DNA from: UBA2897 sp036733925 | GTDB lineage: Bacteria; Bacillota; Negativicutes; Selenomonadales; Selenomonadaceae | Assembly (NCBI GenBank): GCA_036733925.1 | Contig: DAIMZO010000005.1 | Span: 1 to 64,000 of the forward strand | Length of the DNA: 64,000 bases | Reading direction: 5' to 3' | Shown here: piece by piece, positions 1 to 8,302 of the stretch | Position numbering within the stretch: the stretch's first letter is position 1 | How the letters are laid out: each line of letters opens with the position of its first letter | Position numbers and translations under genes: made by a program | The notes under the pieces: model-generated | The model's database searches: none | What the model saw: the letters and a program-made list of their open reading frames with translations, nothing else | What the model was told of the DNA's origin: nothing

Positions 1-70
1 AATTGTTATCGCGGTCGGCCTTGTTCTTTATTATATGCTATCCATCCGAACGATGCAAGAACAAATTTCG

Positions 71-390
71 TCATTTGTCCCTTTTTTTGCATCGGCTGTG
101 CTGAAATTCATGCGCAGACGCGCGCCATGTAATCTGGTTGAGCGCCGCTTTGACATTGCCCGTCTGCGCCATGTTCGTCTGGTCGTAGAACGCGCCGATA
201 TTCGTCTGCACGCCGGTGTAGTGGTCTTTTTCCAGCCCCTGCGGGAGATTCCCTCTTTCTTTTCCCTGCCCAGCGCAACCGCATCGTGGCCCCGATACAG
301 CAGGACAATGCCGCTGATGATCAGCAAGACGAGCAGGAATACGCCGGTTCCCATCGTTTTCTTCCTCAGCTTCATGCTTTTTGAAAGCAT
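71..390 (-). pseudogene. Frameshifted small membrane-anchored protein, function unknown
   Basis: The frame opening at 390 gives a start (MLSKSMKLRKK), a basic stretch and one hydrophobic helix at about residues 14-32. Near the purine-rich run at about 248-271 its codon use decays into Arg/Ser/Thr-rich sequence that continues to 31. At the same place another minus frame becomes protein-like (NLPQGLEKDHYTGVQ, then GAFYDQTNMAQTGN) and stops at 71-73. One single-base shift would join them into a protein of about 105 residues. I do not recognise the family. It could be a real frameshift or a base error in the homopurine run. The topology would be a short cytoplasmic N-terminus, one helix and an exported tail. 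Confidence 0.5.
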
Positions 391-460
391 GTTCTTCTCC
401 TCTTTTACGTTAGTCGGCTAATTATATGGGTAAAAAACGGCACGATGCCGTCTGCCGGCT

Positions 461-702
461 TCAGCCCATCTTCAGCAGCAAGGCTCTCAGCTGTTCCTGC
501 TCCTCCGGCGTGAGCTTTTCCACGATCTTTGCGACGCGCTCATAATGCGGCGGCAGCAGCCGCTCCATGAGAGCCCGTCCCTTCGGCGTGATCTGCACGA
601 GCTTTTGCCGCTCGTCCTCCTCTCGATATTCCCCATGTGGCGCATGCGCTGCAGCAGCTTCGTGATGGTGGCCCTCGTCACGCCGCCCTTCTCGGTTTCT
701 GT
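461..702 (-). pseudogene. MarR-family regulator remnant (C-terminal part, frameshifted)
   Basis: Directly after the atpZ stop codon, one frame reads a MarR-type recognition helix (KGGVTRATITKLLQRM, then GNIER). At about 611-631 it must switch frame to continue as EDERQKLVQITPKGRALMERL and a helical end (KLTPEEQEQLRALLLKMG), stopping at 461-463. Together they resemble the second half of a MarR winged-helix protein: recognition helix, a shortened wing and the dimerisation helix. The first 50-60 residues of the family are missing, because atpZ occupies that space. No start codon or ribosome site is evident, so this is probably a decayed fragment. A sequencing indel could explain the frame switch but not the missing N-terminus. 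Confidence 0.6.
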
Positions 703-983
703 TATTTTTTCGGTTTCCCGCCGAATAGGCCGTGTTTCAGCTGACGCCAGAGCGAATAGATTGCAATCGGGAAGCCGGCGAGGATCCCGATGAATTTCCC
801 CGCATCGCCGAGCCCGAAATGGGTATCCGCGAGATGGCCGAGATACACGCAGATGGCGATGACGACGACGAAGTAGACGCCGACGCCGCTCAGGATGCTC
901 ATCGCCTTGAACGCCTGCCAGAGCCCCTCCTTCCACGGATTCTCTTCCTCGTTTTCCTTTCGCGTATCTTTTTCCTTTTCCAT
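702..983 (-). CDS. atpZ: AtpZ/AtpI-family two-helix membrane protein
   Basis: A 93-residue protein with a charged N-terminus (MEKEKDTRKENEEENPWKE) and two hydrophobic helices, about residues 27-48 and 60-77. The turn between them contains GHLADTHFG, and the second helix has the GKFIGILAGF pattern typical of the AtpZ/AtpI family that lies before F-type ATP synthase operons. Family members are thought to assist ATP synthase assembly or Mg uptake. No atp genes are visible here, so the gene is either at the edge of such an operon or displaced. A purine-rich ribosome site precedes the ATG, and an extended -10 promoter (TGG-TATAAT) lies at 1011-1019. Confidence 0.75.
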   Translation of the reverse strand: MEKEKDTRKENEEENPWKEGLWQAFKAMSILSGVGVYFVVVIAICVYLGHLADTHFGLGDAGKFIGILAGFPIAIYSLWRQLKHGLFGGKPKK

Positions 984-1010
984 AACTTCCGCCTCTCTTT
1001 CTCAATCCGT

Positions 1011-1019
1011 ATTATACCA
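1011..1019 (-). promoter_or_regulatory. Extended -10 promoter for atpZ
   Basis: Minus-strand TGG-TATAAT about 28 bases before the atpZ ATG. No good -35 hexamer is present at 17 bases, so the extended TGn probably compensates. Confidence 0.5.
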
Positions 1020-1167
1020 TTTTTCCTTCCCCAGAAAAGCGTGTTCCCCTTGCTGACGATATCCAGCAGGTTTTCGTCCCATAGAAAATCCGGAAATCTT
1101 TTTTTGCAAGTACAGATGGCATCAGCCAAGGCCGCCGACCCAGAAGGCAATCGGCATGGTCAAGACA

Positions 1168-1207
1168 GACGGCGCTCGTCGTCATCGTGATGCCGGCGAG
1201 CGCCGTC
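1168..1207 (-). terminator. Stem-loop at the 3' end of the MATE gene
   Basis: Perfect 11-bp inverted repeat (1168-1178 with 1197-1207) overlapping the stop codon region of the MATE exporter. It is followed on the minus strand by only a poor T-run (TGTCTTGA), so termination efficiency is uncertain. Confidence 0.4.
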
Positions 1208-2570
1208 GGATAATCTCCTCGCGTAGGCAGCCGGCATAATTTTCGATAATGTTCTGCCGCAGGCTGCGGTAGACGAAGGTCAGCAAGAAAGCGGTCAGAA
1301 ACCAGCTCAAAGGGTAGCAGACGAGCAGCATCGGAAAACTCGGTGCTGCCGAAAAAGCAGTCAGGACCCAAATAATCCGCACGCCGCAGACGGTAAACAG
1401 CACGACGAGGGCTGGTGGCAAGGAGTAGCCGTAGCCGCGCAGGGAACCTGAGAGGATCTCGATGACGCCGTTGATGACCTGCATGCCCGTGACGAAGTAG
1501 ATGCGCAAGATGCCATATGAGAGGATGAGCGGGTCGCTCGAGAAGAGTGAGAGGAGCGGGCGGGCGGCGAGCACCGTCACGAGCGAGACCGCGAAAACGA
1601 AGGCGGTCTCCACCTGCAGTGCCCGTTTCGTCACCTCGAAGCAGCGGCGGAGGTTGAGCGCACCGAAATTTTGTCCGACGAAGGTCGTCGCGGCCTGTCC
1701 GAAGCCGTTGACGAAGGCATAGATGTTGATCTCGATGGCAAACGCCGCCGAAGATGCCGTCATGGCCTTGGGGCCGAGGCTGTTGATGGCGGACTGGATG
1801 ACGAGGTTCGAGATGGAGAAGACCATGCCCTGCACGCCTGCGGGCAGGCCGAGGCGGAGGATGCCACACCACCTGCCGGGCGCGAGCGTCAGCTGCCGCA
1901 GGGAGAGATGCAGTCCTGGACGGCGCAGGAGCAGGAGGAAGAGGACGGCGGCGTCGAGCACGTAGGCGAGCACCGTCGCCCAGACGATGCCGGAGAGGCC
2001 GAGGCCGATGGCGGCAGCGAGCAGGTCGAGCACGCCATTGAGGGCGGCGGCGAGCATCAGCGCGTAAAGTGGTGTCCGGCTGTCGCCCATGGCGCGGAAG
2101 AGCGCCGCCTCGAAATTGTAGAGCGAGAGGAACGGCATGGCGCAGAAGAAGATCCGTAGGTAGGTCTCCGCCTCGTCCTGCACCTCCGGCGGCACGCTCA
2201 TGAGTGAGAGGAGCGGCGCTGCCGCCGCCTCGCCGATGATGGCGAACGCGATGCCCAGAAGCAGGGAGAACGCTACGGACGCGTGGAGGATCGAGCGCGC
2301 CTCGTCATCCTTGCGCCCGCCAATCGCCTGCGCGAGCAGTACGTTGGCGCCGAGCGACAGGCCGACGAGCAAGGAGATGAGCAGCGTCAGCACCGGCGTG
2401 TCGTTGCCGACGGCCGCCATAGCAGACGCGCCGACGGAGCGCCCGAGGACGAGGACGTCCGTGCCGCTGACGAGCTGTTCGCAGATGATGGTGAACGCCA
2501 CGGGCAGGGCGAAGCGGAAGAGCTTGCCGGCCAGAGGTCCTTTTAAAAAATTATCTGCATTTTCACTCAT
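1182..2570 (-). CDS. MATE-family multidrug/toxin efflux transporter
   Basis: A 462-residue membrane protein with about twelve hydrophobic segments arranged as two six-helix halves, the MATE (NorM/DinF-like) architecture and length. The N-terminus FRFALPVAFTIICEQL and the repeat GLPAGVQGMVFSISNL at the start of the second half are typical of the family. Such proteins export cationic drugs or metabolites across the cytoplasmic membrane using a Na+ or H+ gradient; the substrate cannot be told from sequence. An AAGGAGG lies about 13 bases before the ATG, a long spacing. It lies 43 bases downstream of an aldo/keto reductase in the same direction and may be co-transcribed with both reductases. Confidence 0.9.
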   Translation of the reverse strand: MSENADNFLKGPLAGKLFRFALPVAFTIICEQLVSGTDVLVLGRSVGASAMAAVGNDTPVLTLLISLLVGLSLGANVLLAQAIGGRKDDEARSILHASVAFSLLLGIAFAIIGEAAAAPLLSLMSVPPEVQDEAETYLRIFFCAMPFLSLYNFEAALFRAMGDSRTPLYALMLAAALNGVLDLLAAAIGLGLSGIVWATVLAYVLDAAVLFLLLLRRPGLHLSLRQLTLAPGRWCGILRLGLPAGVQGMVFSISNLVIQSAINSLGPKAMTASSAAFAIEINIYAFVNGFGQAATTFVGQNFGALNLRRCFEVTKRALQVETAFVFAVSLVTVLAARPLLSLFSSDPLILSYGILRIYFVTGMQVINGVIEILSGSLRGYGYSLPPALVVLFTVCGVRIIWVLTAFSAAPSFPMLLVCYPLSWFLTAFLLTFVYRSLRQNIIENYAGCLREEIIRRRSPASR

Positions 2571-2613
2571 ATAGATGATATGTCCTCCTTATGACAAATC
2601 CTTCTGAGAATCT

Positions 2614-3462
2614 TTAGTCGTGAATCTTTCTCTTGCCGATGAAGAGGGCAATCTGCGGATCCATCTCGTCGTAAATCGTGCTCTTCTTCGTATCGAGGGA
2701 ACGAATGTCTGACATATCCGCCTCGTCGAGCTGGAAATCGAATACGTTCAGGTTCTCCTCCATGCGCTCTCTATGCACGGATTTCGGGATGACGACGATG
2801 CCGCGCTGCAGGAGCCAGCGAAGCATGACCTGCCCCGTCGTCTTGCCATGCTTATGGGCAATCTGCAGCAGCGTCGGGTTCTTGAAGACATCGTTGTTGC
2901 CCTCGGCGAACGGTGCCCACGCCTCCTGCTGGATACCATGCTGCTTCATGAAGTCGGCTTCTGCCCATTTCTGGTTCCAGACGTTCGTCTCGACCTGATT
3001 GATGGCAGGCTTTACCTCATTGCAATTGAAAAGGTCGGCGAGGCGTTCGTTCCAGAAGCTCGTCACGCCGATGGCGCGGATGCGGCCTTCTTTGCAGAGG
3101 CGTTCCATGGCACGCCACGCGCCGTAGTAATCGGCATACGGTTTATGGATCAGGTAGAGGTCGAGGTAGTCGAGGCCGAGCTTCTTCATCGAGGTATCGA
3201 AAGCCTTCAGCGTATTGTCGTAGCCGTGATCCTGTACCCACAGCTTCGTCGTCACGAAGAGTTCTTCGCGCGGCAAGCCGCTCGCCTTGACGGCTGCGCC
3301 GACCCCCTCTTCATTGCCATAAGAGGCCGCCGTGTCGATCAGGCGGTAGCCAACCTCGAGCGCCGTAGTGACGGCGGCCTCCGTCTCCTCTGGCTTCGTC
3401 TGATAGACGCCGTAGCCGAGCTGCGGCATCTTGACTCCATTGTTCAGCGTTACATATTCCAT
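2614..3462 (-). CDS. Aldo/keto reductase (2,5-diketo-gluconate reductase type)
   Basis: A 282-residue (alpha/beta)8-barrel NADPH-dependent oxidoreductase of the aldo/keto reductase superfamily. The tetrad is visible: Asp in RLIDTAASYGN with its Tyr, Lys in FVTTKLW, and His in DLYLIHKPY. The C-terminal cofactor segment VIPKSVHRERMEENLNVFDF is standard. It reduces sugar or aliphatic aldehydes and ketones; the substrate is not predictable. It is followed by the MATE exporter and preceded by a second, different reductase 57 bases upstream. The pair probably form one transcription unit divergent from a LysR regulator. Confidence 0.9.
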   Translation of the reverse strand: MEYVTLNNGVKMPQLGYGVYQTKPEETEAAVTTALEVGYRLIDTAASYGNEEGVGAAVKASGLPREELFVTTKLWVQDHGYDNTLKAFDTSMKKLGLDYLDLYLIHKPYADYYGAWRAMERLCKEGRIRAIGVTSFWNERLADLFNCNEVKPAINQVETNVWNQKWAEADFMKQHGIQQEAWAPFAEGNNDVFKNPTLLQIAHKHGKTTGQVMLRWLLQRGIVVIPKSVHRERMEENLNVFDFQLDEADMSDIRSLDTKKSTIYDEMDPQIALFIGKRKIHD

Positions 3463-3519
3463 TATGGAACTCCTTTCGAGTACTCAGCGTTTTCCGCAAC
3501 TATCAGAAAACAGACGATT

Positions 3520-4371
3520 TCATTTCTCAATGCTCAGATGCATGCTCGCATAGCGCTCCTCCATCGCGTCATCGGCGTGGTAATAGCGTTTGCGGCCATC
3601 GAGCTTGGCAATCTCCCTCATTTCGTCATCCGTCAGCGCAAAATCGAAGATATCGAAGTTCGAGCGGAGATGCTCGGCGTTCTTCGAGCCGGGGATGGTC
3701 ATGACGCCGTACTGGACGGCCCAGCGCAGGATGATCTGCACCGTGCTCTTATGGTATTTGACAGCGAGATTCTCGAATACCTTTTCGTGCAGGAGCTTGC
3801 CATCGCCATGACCGAGCGGGTACCAGCCCATGAGCTTCGTGCCGTATTCCTCCAAGCGATCCATCTGCGCGTGATGCGCAAAATACGGATGCGTCTCGAG
3901 CTGGATGACATGTGGCTTGATCTCCGCCGCAGCCAGAAGCTTCTCGAGCTTCGCATCGTGGAAATTCGAGATGCCGATTGACTTTGCCTTGCCTTCCCGA
4001 TAGGCTTTCTCGAGCTGCTGATAGCCTGCGATGAAATTGCCGGCCGGCTGATGGATGAACAGCAGGTCGACATGGTCGAGGCCGAGGCGCGCGAGCGTAT
4101 CGTCGACCGCCGATTCCTTCTCGTATACCGTCGGCCAGAGCTTCGTCGAGATGAACAGTTCCTCGCGCTTCACGAGCCCCTCGCGGGTGGCGCGGGCGAC
4201 GGCTTTGCTAACCGCCGACTCATTGAGGTACCCGTTCGCCGTATCGATCATGCGATAGCCGCAACGGATGGCCTCATAGACGGACTCTTCCGTCTCCTCG
4301 AGACTCAGCAGGAAGGTGCCGACGCCGAGCAGCGGTGCCTTGACGCCATTGCTCAATGTAGTGAATTCCAT
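3520..4371 (-). CDS. Aldo/keto reductase, second copy
   Basis: A 283-residue aldo/keto reductase. It has the catalytic Asp and Tyr in RMIDTANGYLNE, Lys in FISTKLW and His in DLLFIHQP, plus the NADPH-binding end TIPGSKNAEHLRSNFDIFDF. It is clearly related to the next gene (same N-terminal pattern LSNGVKAPLLGVG) but diverged throughout, so it is an old paralogue rather than a recent duplication. It is the first gene of the minus-strand unit. Its -10 (TATAAT at 4387-4392) overlaps a TACGTA repeat that the divergent LysR protein may bind. Confidence 0.9.
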   Translation of the reverse strand: MEFTTLSNGVKAPLLGVGTFLLSLEETEESVYEAIRCGYRMIDTANGYLNESAVSKAVARATREGLVKREELFISTKLWPTVYEKESAVDDTLARLGLDHVDLLFIHQPAGNFIAGYQQLEKAYREGKAKSIGISNFHDAKLEKLLAAAEIKPHVIQLETHPYFAHHAQMDRLEEYGTKLMGWYPLGHGDGKLLHEKVFENLAVKYHKSTVQIILRWAVQYGVMTIPGSKNAEHLRSNFDIFDFALTDDEMREIAKLDGRKRYYHADDAMEERYASMHLSIEK

Positions 4372-4386
4372 GAAAATCGTCCTTTC

Positions 4387-4403
4387 ATTATACGTAATAC
4401 GTA
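4387..4403. promoter_or_regulatory. TACGTA repeat overlapping the reductase promoter; candidate LysR site
   Basis: The sequence TACGTAATACGTA (4391-4403) holds two TACGTA palindromes and overlaps a minus-strand TATAAT (4387-4392) whose -35 region is weak. Such placement fits an activator-dependent promoter. Binding by the divergent LysR protein is inference. Confidence 0.4.
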
Positions 4404-4568
4404 AAGATTTGAGTATTTCTTTGCAGATGTATTTCCCTTTTGCTCTTATATCATACGTGGATTTTGAACAGAAGTACAGTTCCCGTTTTGCAATGCTCTA
4501 TGCGTGCCACGCATACTGAATACTTGGCAGAGATGCGCGGATATGCTATCCTACAGGGGGTGATTGCA

Positions 4569-5411
4569 ATGTTTGAACTGAATCAACTGGAGCAGCTGCT
4601 GTCCTTTGCGGAACACGGCACGCTCTCCGCTGCCGCGGAGGAGCTGCATCTTTCGCAGCCAGCGCTGAGCCGCTCTATGCGCAGGCTGGAAGAAGAATTG
4701 ACCGTACCGCTCTTTACGCATGCCAAGAACAAGATTGCCTTGAACGAGAACGGCGAGCTCGCCGTGCCGTTCGCCAGGCAGATTGTCCATGAGGCGCAGG
4801 AGATGACGGCATCTCTTATCGCGCACGAACGCGCCCGGCATACCATCTTCGTCGGGAGCTGCGCCCCGGCGCCGCTATGGACGCTCCTGCCGGATCTCTC
4901 CAGCCTTTACCCCGACATGACGATCACTTCGGAGATCTGCGGGCTCGACCTCTTGAAAGAGAAACTCCTCGATCACAGCTATCAGATTGCCGTCCTGCCG
5001 CAGGAAGTGGACAATGCCGGCCTCGTCTGCCAGGAAATCGGCGAGGAGCATCTGCTCTTCGCCCTGCCGGTCGCGCATCCATTGGCGGAAAAAACTTTCC
5101 TGCACCTCGCGGATCTCGACGGCGAGACCATGCTGCTGCGGCCGAATCTCGGCTTCTGGGCCGGAATCGTGAAGGAGGCTATGCCCCACACGAATTTCCT
5201 GATCCAAGATGATACCGCATTTGACGAGCTCGTCCGCTTCTCCGTTCTGCCGTCCTTCATGACGGATTTAAGCTTCAAACGCAAGGACGGCAAGGCGCCG
5301 GAGGGACGCGTCGTCGTGCCGATTGCCGACGGATCCGTCCATATCCATTACTACGCCTGCTATCCGCCGAAAAGGCTTCCGCGGCTCACCAAATTCTTCA
5401 ACGAGAAATAA
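4569..5411 (+). CDS. LysR-family transcriptional regulator
   Basis: A 280-residue regulator. The N-terminal winged helix-turn-helix is clear (LEQLLSFAEHGTLSAAAEEL, then LSQPALSRSMRRLEEEL), followed by a linker helix and a periplasmic-binding-protein-like effector domain from about residue 90. The ATG at 4569 was chosen because CAGGGGG lies 8 bases upstream; longer versions of the frame from 4440 lack a ribosome site and carry non-family sequence. LysR proteins usually regulate the divergent gene, here the aldo/keto reductase-MATE unit. The effector is unknown. A strong terminator follows the stop codon. Confidence 0.9.
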   Translation: MFELNQLEQLLSFAEHGTLSAAAEELHLSQPALSRSMRRLEEELTVPLFTHAKNKIALNENGELAVPFARQIVHEAQEMTASLIAHERARHTIFVGSCAPAPLWTLLPDLSSLYPDMTITSEICGLDLLKEKLLDHSYQIAVLPQEVDNAGLVCQEIGEEHLLFALPVAHPLAEKTFLHLADLDGETMLLRPNLGFWAGIVKEAMPHTNFLIQDDTAFDELVRFSVLPSFMTDLSFKRKDGKAPEGRVVVPIADGSVHIHYYACYPPKRLPRLTKFFNEK

Positions 5412-5412
5412 A

Positions 5413-5454
5413 AAGAGCCGCTGCTCAAGTCCGGAAACTTGAGCAGCGGCTCTT
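5413..5454. terminator. Bidirectional terminator between LysR gene and proS
   Basis: Perfect 17-bp stem (5413-5429 with 5438-5454) with an 8-base loop, beginning right after the LysR stop. It sits between convergent genes, so it can serve both, although the flanking T-runs are short. Confidence 0.85.
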
Positions 5455-5473
5455 CCTGATTTCAAGAAAGTAT

Positions 5474-7186
5474 TCAGAGCGTCTTGAGCAGGTCAAGGAC
5501 GTTCTCGAGGTACGCATCGCGCGCGACGACTTTGACCTCGCCGGTGCGGCGCACTTTGATCTCGACGGTGCCGGCCTCCATGCCCTTCGGGCTGACGGTC
5601 ACGCGGACCGGGTAACCGATGAGGTCGCAGTCCTTGAACTTGACGCCGGCGCGCTCCGGGCGGTCGTCGAGCAGGGTATCGACGCCGGCTTTCTGGAGCT
5701 CATCGTAGATGGCCTCGGCGTACTGGAGCTGATCCTCTTTCTTGCCGTTGACCGGCACGACGACAACCTCGTACGGCGCAATCGCGCGCGGCCATATGAT
5801 GCCCTGCTCGTCGTTGTTCTGCTCGATGGCCGCGGCCATCGTGCGTCCGACGCCGATGCCGTAGCAGCCCATGACGAGCGGGTGCTCCTTGCCGTTCTCG
5901 TCGAGGAATTTCGCGCCCATCGCCTCGCTGTACTTCGTGCCGAGCATGAAGACCTGGCCGGCCTCGATGCCGCGCGTCATCTTGAGCGGCGCACCGCAAT
6001 GCGGGCACGGGTCGCCCGCTTGCACGAGGCGGATATCCTTGACGAGCAGGCCCTCGCCCGGGAAGTCGCGCTTCGGGTTGACATTCCGGTAGTGTGCGTC
6101 CTTCTCGTTCGCACCGGCCACAGCGTTGCAGAGGTTCATGACGGTCGGGTCGACGAGGATCCTCGTGCCCGCCTTGATGCCGATGGGGCTCATGAAGCCC
6201 GCGCAGCCGCCCGCCGCCGTGATGGCAGCCTCGTCCGCCATGCGGAGTTCCTGTGCGCCGACGGCGTTCTGCACCTTCGTCTCGTTGACCTCGTGGTCAC
6301 CGCGCACGAACGCGAGCACGAGCTCGTCCGTCTCCGTCTGGTACGCGACGGCCTTGATGGTCTTCTCGACCGGCACGTTCAGGAACTGGCAGAGCGCGTC
6401 GATCGTGCTCGTGCCCGGCGTCGCGACCTTCTCGAGCGGCTGCATCTCCTCTGCCACGGCCTCAATCGGGTGCAGCTCCGCTTTCTCGTCGCTCGCCGCA
6501 TAGTCGCAGGACTCGCAATACGCGATGTTCGACTCGCCGGCATCAGCGAGCACCGTGAACTCGTGGGATTTCGCGCCGCCGATGGCACCGTTGTCGGCCT
6601 CGACCGGGCGGAACTTCAGGCCCATGCGCGTGAAGATTTTCGTATAGGCGTCGTACATCTTCTGATACGATACGCGCATGCCCTCCACGTCGCGGTCGAA
6701 CGAGTAGAGATCCTTCATGATGAACTCGCGGCTGCGCATCAGGCCGAAGCGCGGACGGCGCTCATCGCGGAACTTGTCCTGGATCTGATAGAGCAGGAGC
6801 GGGAGCTGCTTGTACGAGCGCACCTCATCGCGCACGAGCGCCGTAATCATCTCCTCATGCGTCGGACCGAGCGAGTATTCCTGCTCGTGGCGGTCCTTCA
6901 GCCGCATCATCTCGTCGCCGTACGCCGACCAGCGGCCGCTCTCCTTCCAGAGCTCCGCCGGCTGCAGGATCGGCATCATGATCTCCTGGCCGCCCGCCGC
7001 GTCCATCTCCTCGCGGATGATCTGCTCGATCTTGCGGATGACGCGCCAGCCGAGCGGCAGAAAGTTGTACATGCCGCTCGCGGACTTGCGGATCATGCCC
7101 GCGCGCAGCATGAGCTGATGGCTTTTGACTTCGGCGTCGGCCGGCGTATTGCGCAGCGTCGGCGCATATAGATTACTAGCTCTCAT
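5474..7186 (-). CDS. proS: Prolyl-tRNA synthetase, bacterial type with editing domain
   Basis: A 570-residue class II aminoacyl-tRNA synthetase that charges tRNA-Pro in the cytoplasm. Motif 2 region LGPTHEEMITALVRDEVRSY and the run KFRDERRPRFGLMRSREFIM are diagnostic. Residues about 230-400 hold the INS editing domain that hydrolyses mischarged Ala-tRNA-Pro. The motif 3 area (CYGIGVGRTMAAAIEQ) and the C-terminal anticodon-binding domain follow. Length matches the bacterial form. The start overlaps the stop of ispG by 4 bases, so it is the last gene of the uppS-cdsA-dxr-rseP-ispG-proS run, an order familiar in Clostridia and Negativicutes. Confidence 0.97.
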   Translation of the reverse strand: MRASNLYAPTLRNTPADAEVKSHQLMLRAGMIRKSASGMYNFLPLGWRVIRKIEQIIREEMDAAGGQEIMMPILQPAELWKESGRWSAYGDEMMRLKDRHEQEYSLGPTHEEMITALVRDEVRSYKQLPLLLYQIQDKFRDERRPRFGLMRSREFIMKDLYSFDRDVEGMRVSYQKMYDAYTKIFTRMGLKFRPVEADNGAIGGAKSHEFTVLADAGESNIAYCESCDYAASDEKAELHPIEAVAEEMQPLEKVATPGTSTIDALCQFLNVPVEKTIKAVAYQTETDELVLAFVRGDHEVNETKVQNAVGAQELRMADEAAITAAGGCAGFMSPIGIKAGTRILVDPTVMNLCNAVAGANEKDAHYRNVNPKRDFPGEGLLVKDIRLVQAGDPCPHCGAPLKMTRGIEAGQVFMLGTKYSEAMGAKFLDENGKEHPLVMGCYGIGVGRTMAAAIEQNNDEQGIIWPRAIAPYEVVVVPVNGKKEDQLQYAEAIYDELQKAGVDTLLDDRPERAGVKFKDCDLIGYPVRVTVSPKGMEAGTVEIKVRRTGEVKVVARDAYLENVLDLLKTL

Positions 7187-8262
7187 TTGTTTTTCCGTTC
7201 CTCCAGTATCGTATCGATTTCCTTGAAAAGTTCCTCGACGAGATCTTCCTCTGGCACCTTGCGCAGAATCTCGCCCTTGCGGAACACGAGGCCCTCGCCG
7301 TTGCCGCCGGCGATGCCGACGTCCGCGCCGCGCGCCTCGCCCGGGCCATTCACGACGCAGCCCATGACCGCGACCTCGATGGGATCCGTGATGCCCTCGA
7401 GCTTCTTCTCGACGCGGGCCGCGATGGCCGGCAGGTCAATGCTCGTGCGGCCGCAGGTCGGGCACGCGACGAGCGTCGGGCCGTACTCCTTGAGGCCGAG
7501 CGACTTCAAGATCTCGTTCGCGACCTTGACCTCGACGACCGGGGCGCCGGTCAAGCTCACGCGGAGCGTGTCGCCGATGCCCTCGGCGAGCAAGGCCCCG
7601 ATGCCGACCGCCGACTTGATGATACCGGAATGCACCGTCCCGGCCTCGGTGATGCCGAGGTGCAGCGGGTAGTCGACCGTCTTGCTCATGAGCCGGTAGG
7701 CCGCGAGCGTCAGTGGCACGTCGTGCGCCTTCAGCGAGATCTTCATATCGTAGAAATGCTGTTTCTCGAGGATGTGCACATGCTCCATCGCCGACTCGAC
7801 GAGGGCCTCGGCCGTCACGCCGCCGTATTTCGCAAGGATCTTCTTATCGAGCGATCCCGCGTTCACGCCGATGCGGATTGGGATGCCGGCCGCTTTCGCC
7901 TCGGTCACGACCGCGCGCACGCGGTCCTCGCCGCCGATATTGCCCGGGTTCAGTCGAAGACCCTGGATGCCCTGATGGATGGCCTCGATGGCGAGCCGGT
8001 AGTCGAAATGGATATCCGCGATCAGCGGCACCGGCGACTGGCGGACGATGTTGCCGACGTTCTCCGCCGCGTCCATATCCGGCACCGCCATGCGCACGAT
8101 GTCGCAGCCCGCCGCCGCGAGCGCGCGGATCTGCGAGAGCGTCGCCGCCGTATCCGTCGTCTTCGTATTCGTCATCGACTGCACAGAGACCGGCGCGCCG
8201 CCGCCGATGGCGACATCCCCGACATGGATCTGCCGGGTCTTCTTGCGTTCATACTGTACCAT
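7183..8262 (-). CDS. ispG: 4-hydroxy-3-methylbut-2-enyl diphosphate synthase (flavodoxin/ferredoxin)
   Basis: A 359-residue iron-sulfur enzyme of the MEP isoprenoid pathway, converting methylerythritol cyclodiphosphate to HMBPP. The N-terminal TIM barrel begins at RKKTRQIHVGDVAIGGGAPV, with SMTNTKTTD. The C-terminal 4Fe-4S domain has CPTCGRTSID and MGCVVNGPGEA, giving the three expected cysteine ligands. Length fits the short bacterial form. It is between rseP and proS in the lipid and isoprenoid operon, and the same run holds dxr, an earlier enzyme of this pathway. Confidence 0.97.
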   Translation of the reverse strand: MVQYERKKTRQIHVGDVAIGGGAPVSVQSMTNTKTTDTAATLSQIRALAAAGCDIVRMAVPDMDAAENVGNIVRQSPVPLIADIHFDYRLAIEAIHQGIQGLRLNPGNIGGEDRVRAVVTEAKAAGIPIRIGVNAGSLDKKILAKYGGVTAEALVESAMEHVHILEKQHFYDMKISLKAHDVPLTLAAYRLMSKTVDYPLHLGITEAGTVHSGIIKSAVGIGALLAEGIGDTLRVSLTGAPVVEVKVANEILKSLGLKEYGPTLVACPTCGRTSIDLPAIAARVEKKLEGITDPIEVAVMGCVVNGPGEARGADVGIAGGNGEGLVFRKGEILRKVPEEDLVEELFKEIDTILEERKNK

Positions 8263-8302
8263 AACAGCCTTTCCTTCCTAGTCTTCCTAGTCCTCTCAGT
8301 CC

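Noticed and set aside
487..1005. 172-residue minus frame spanning atpZ
   Set aside because: Its first part is a shadow of atpZ; only the segment after 702 carries the MarR pattern, recorded as a remnant.
899..1150. 83-residue minus frame before atpZ
   Set aside because: Runs through the atpZ promoter and into atpZ in another frame; composition is basic shadow-like.
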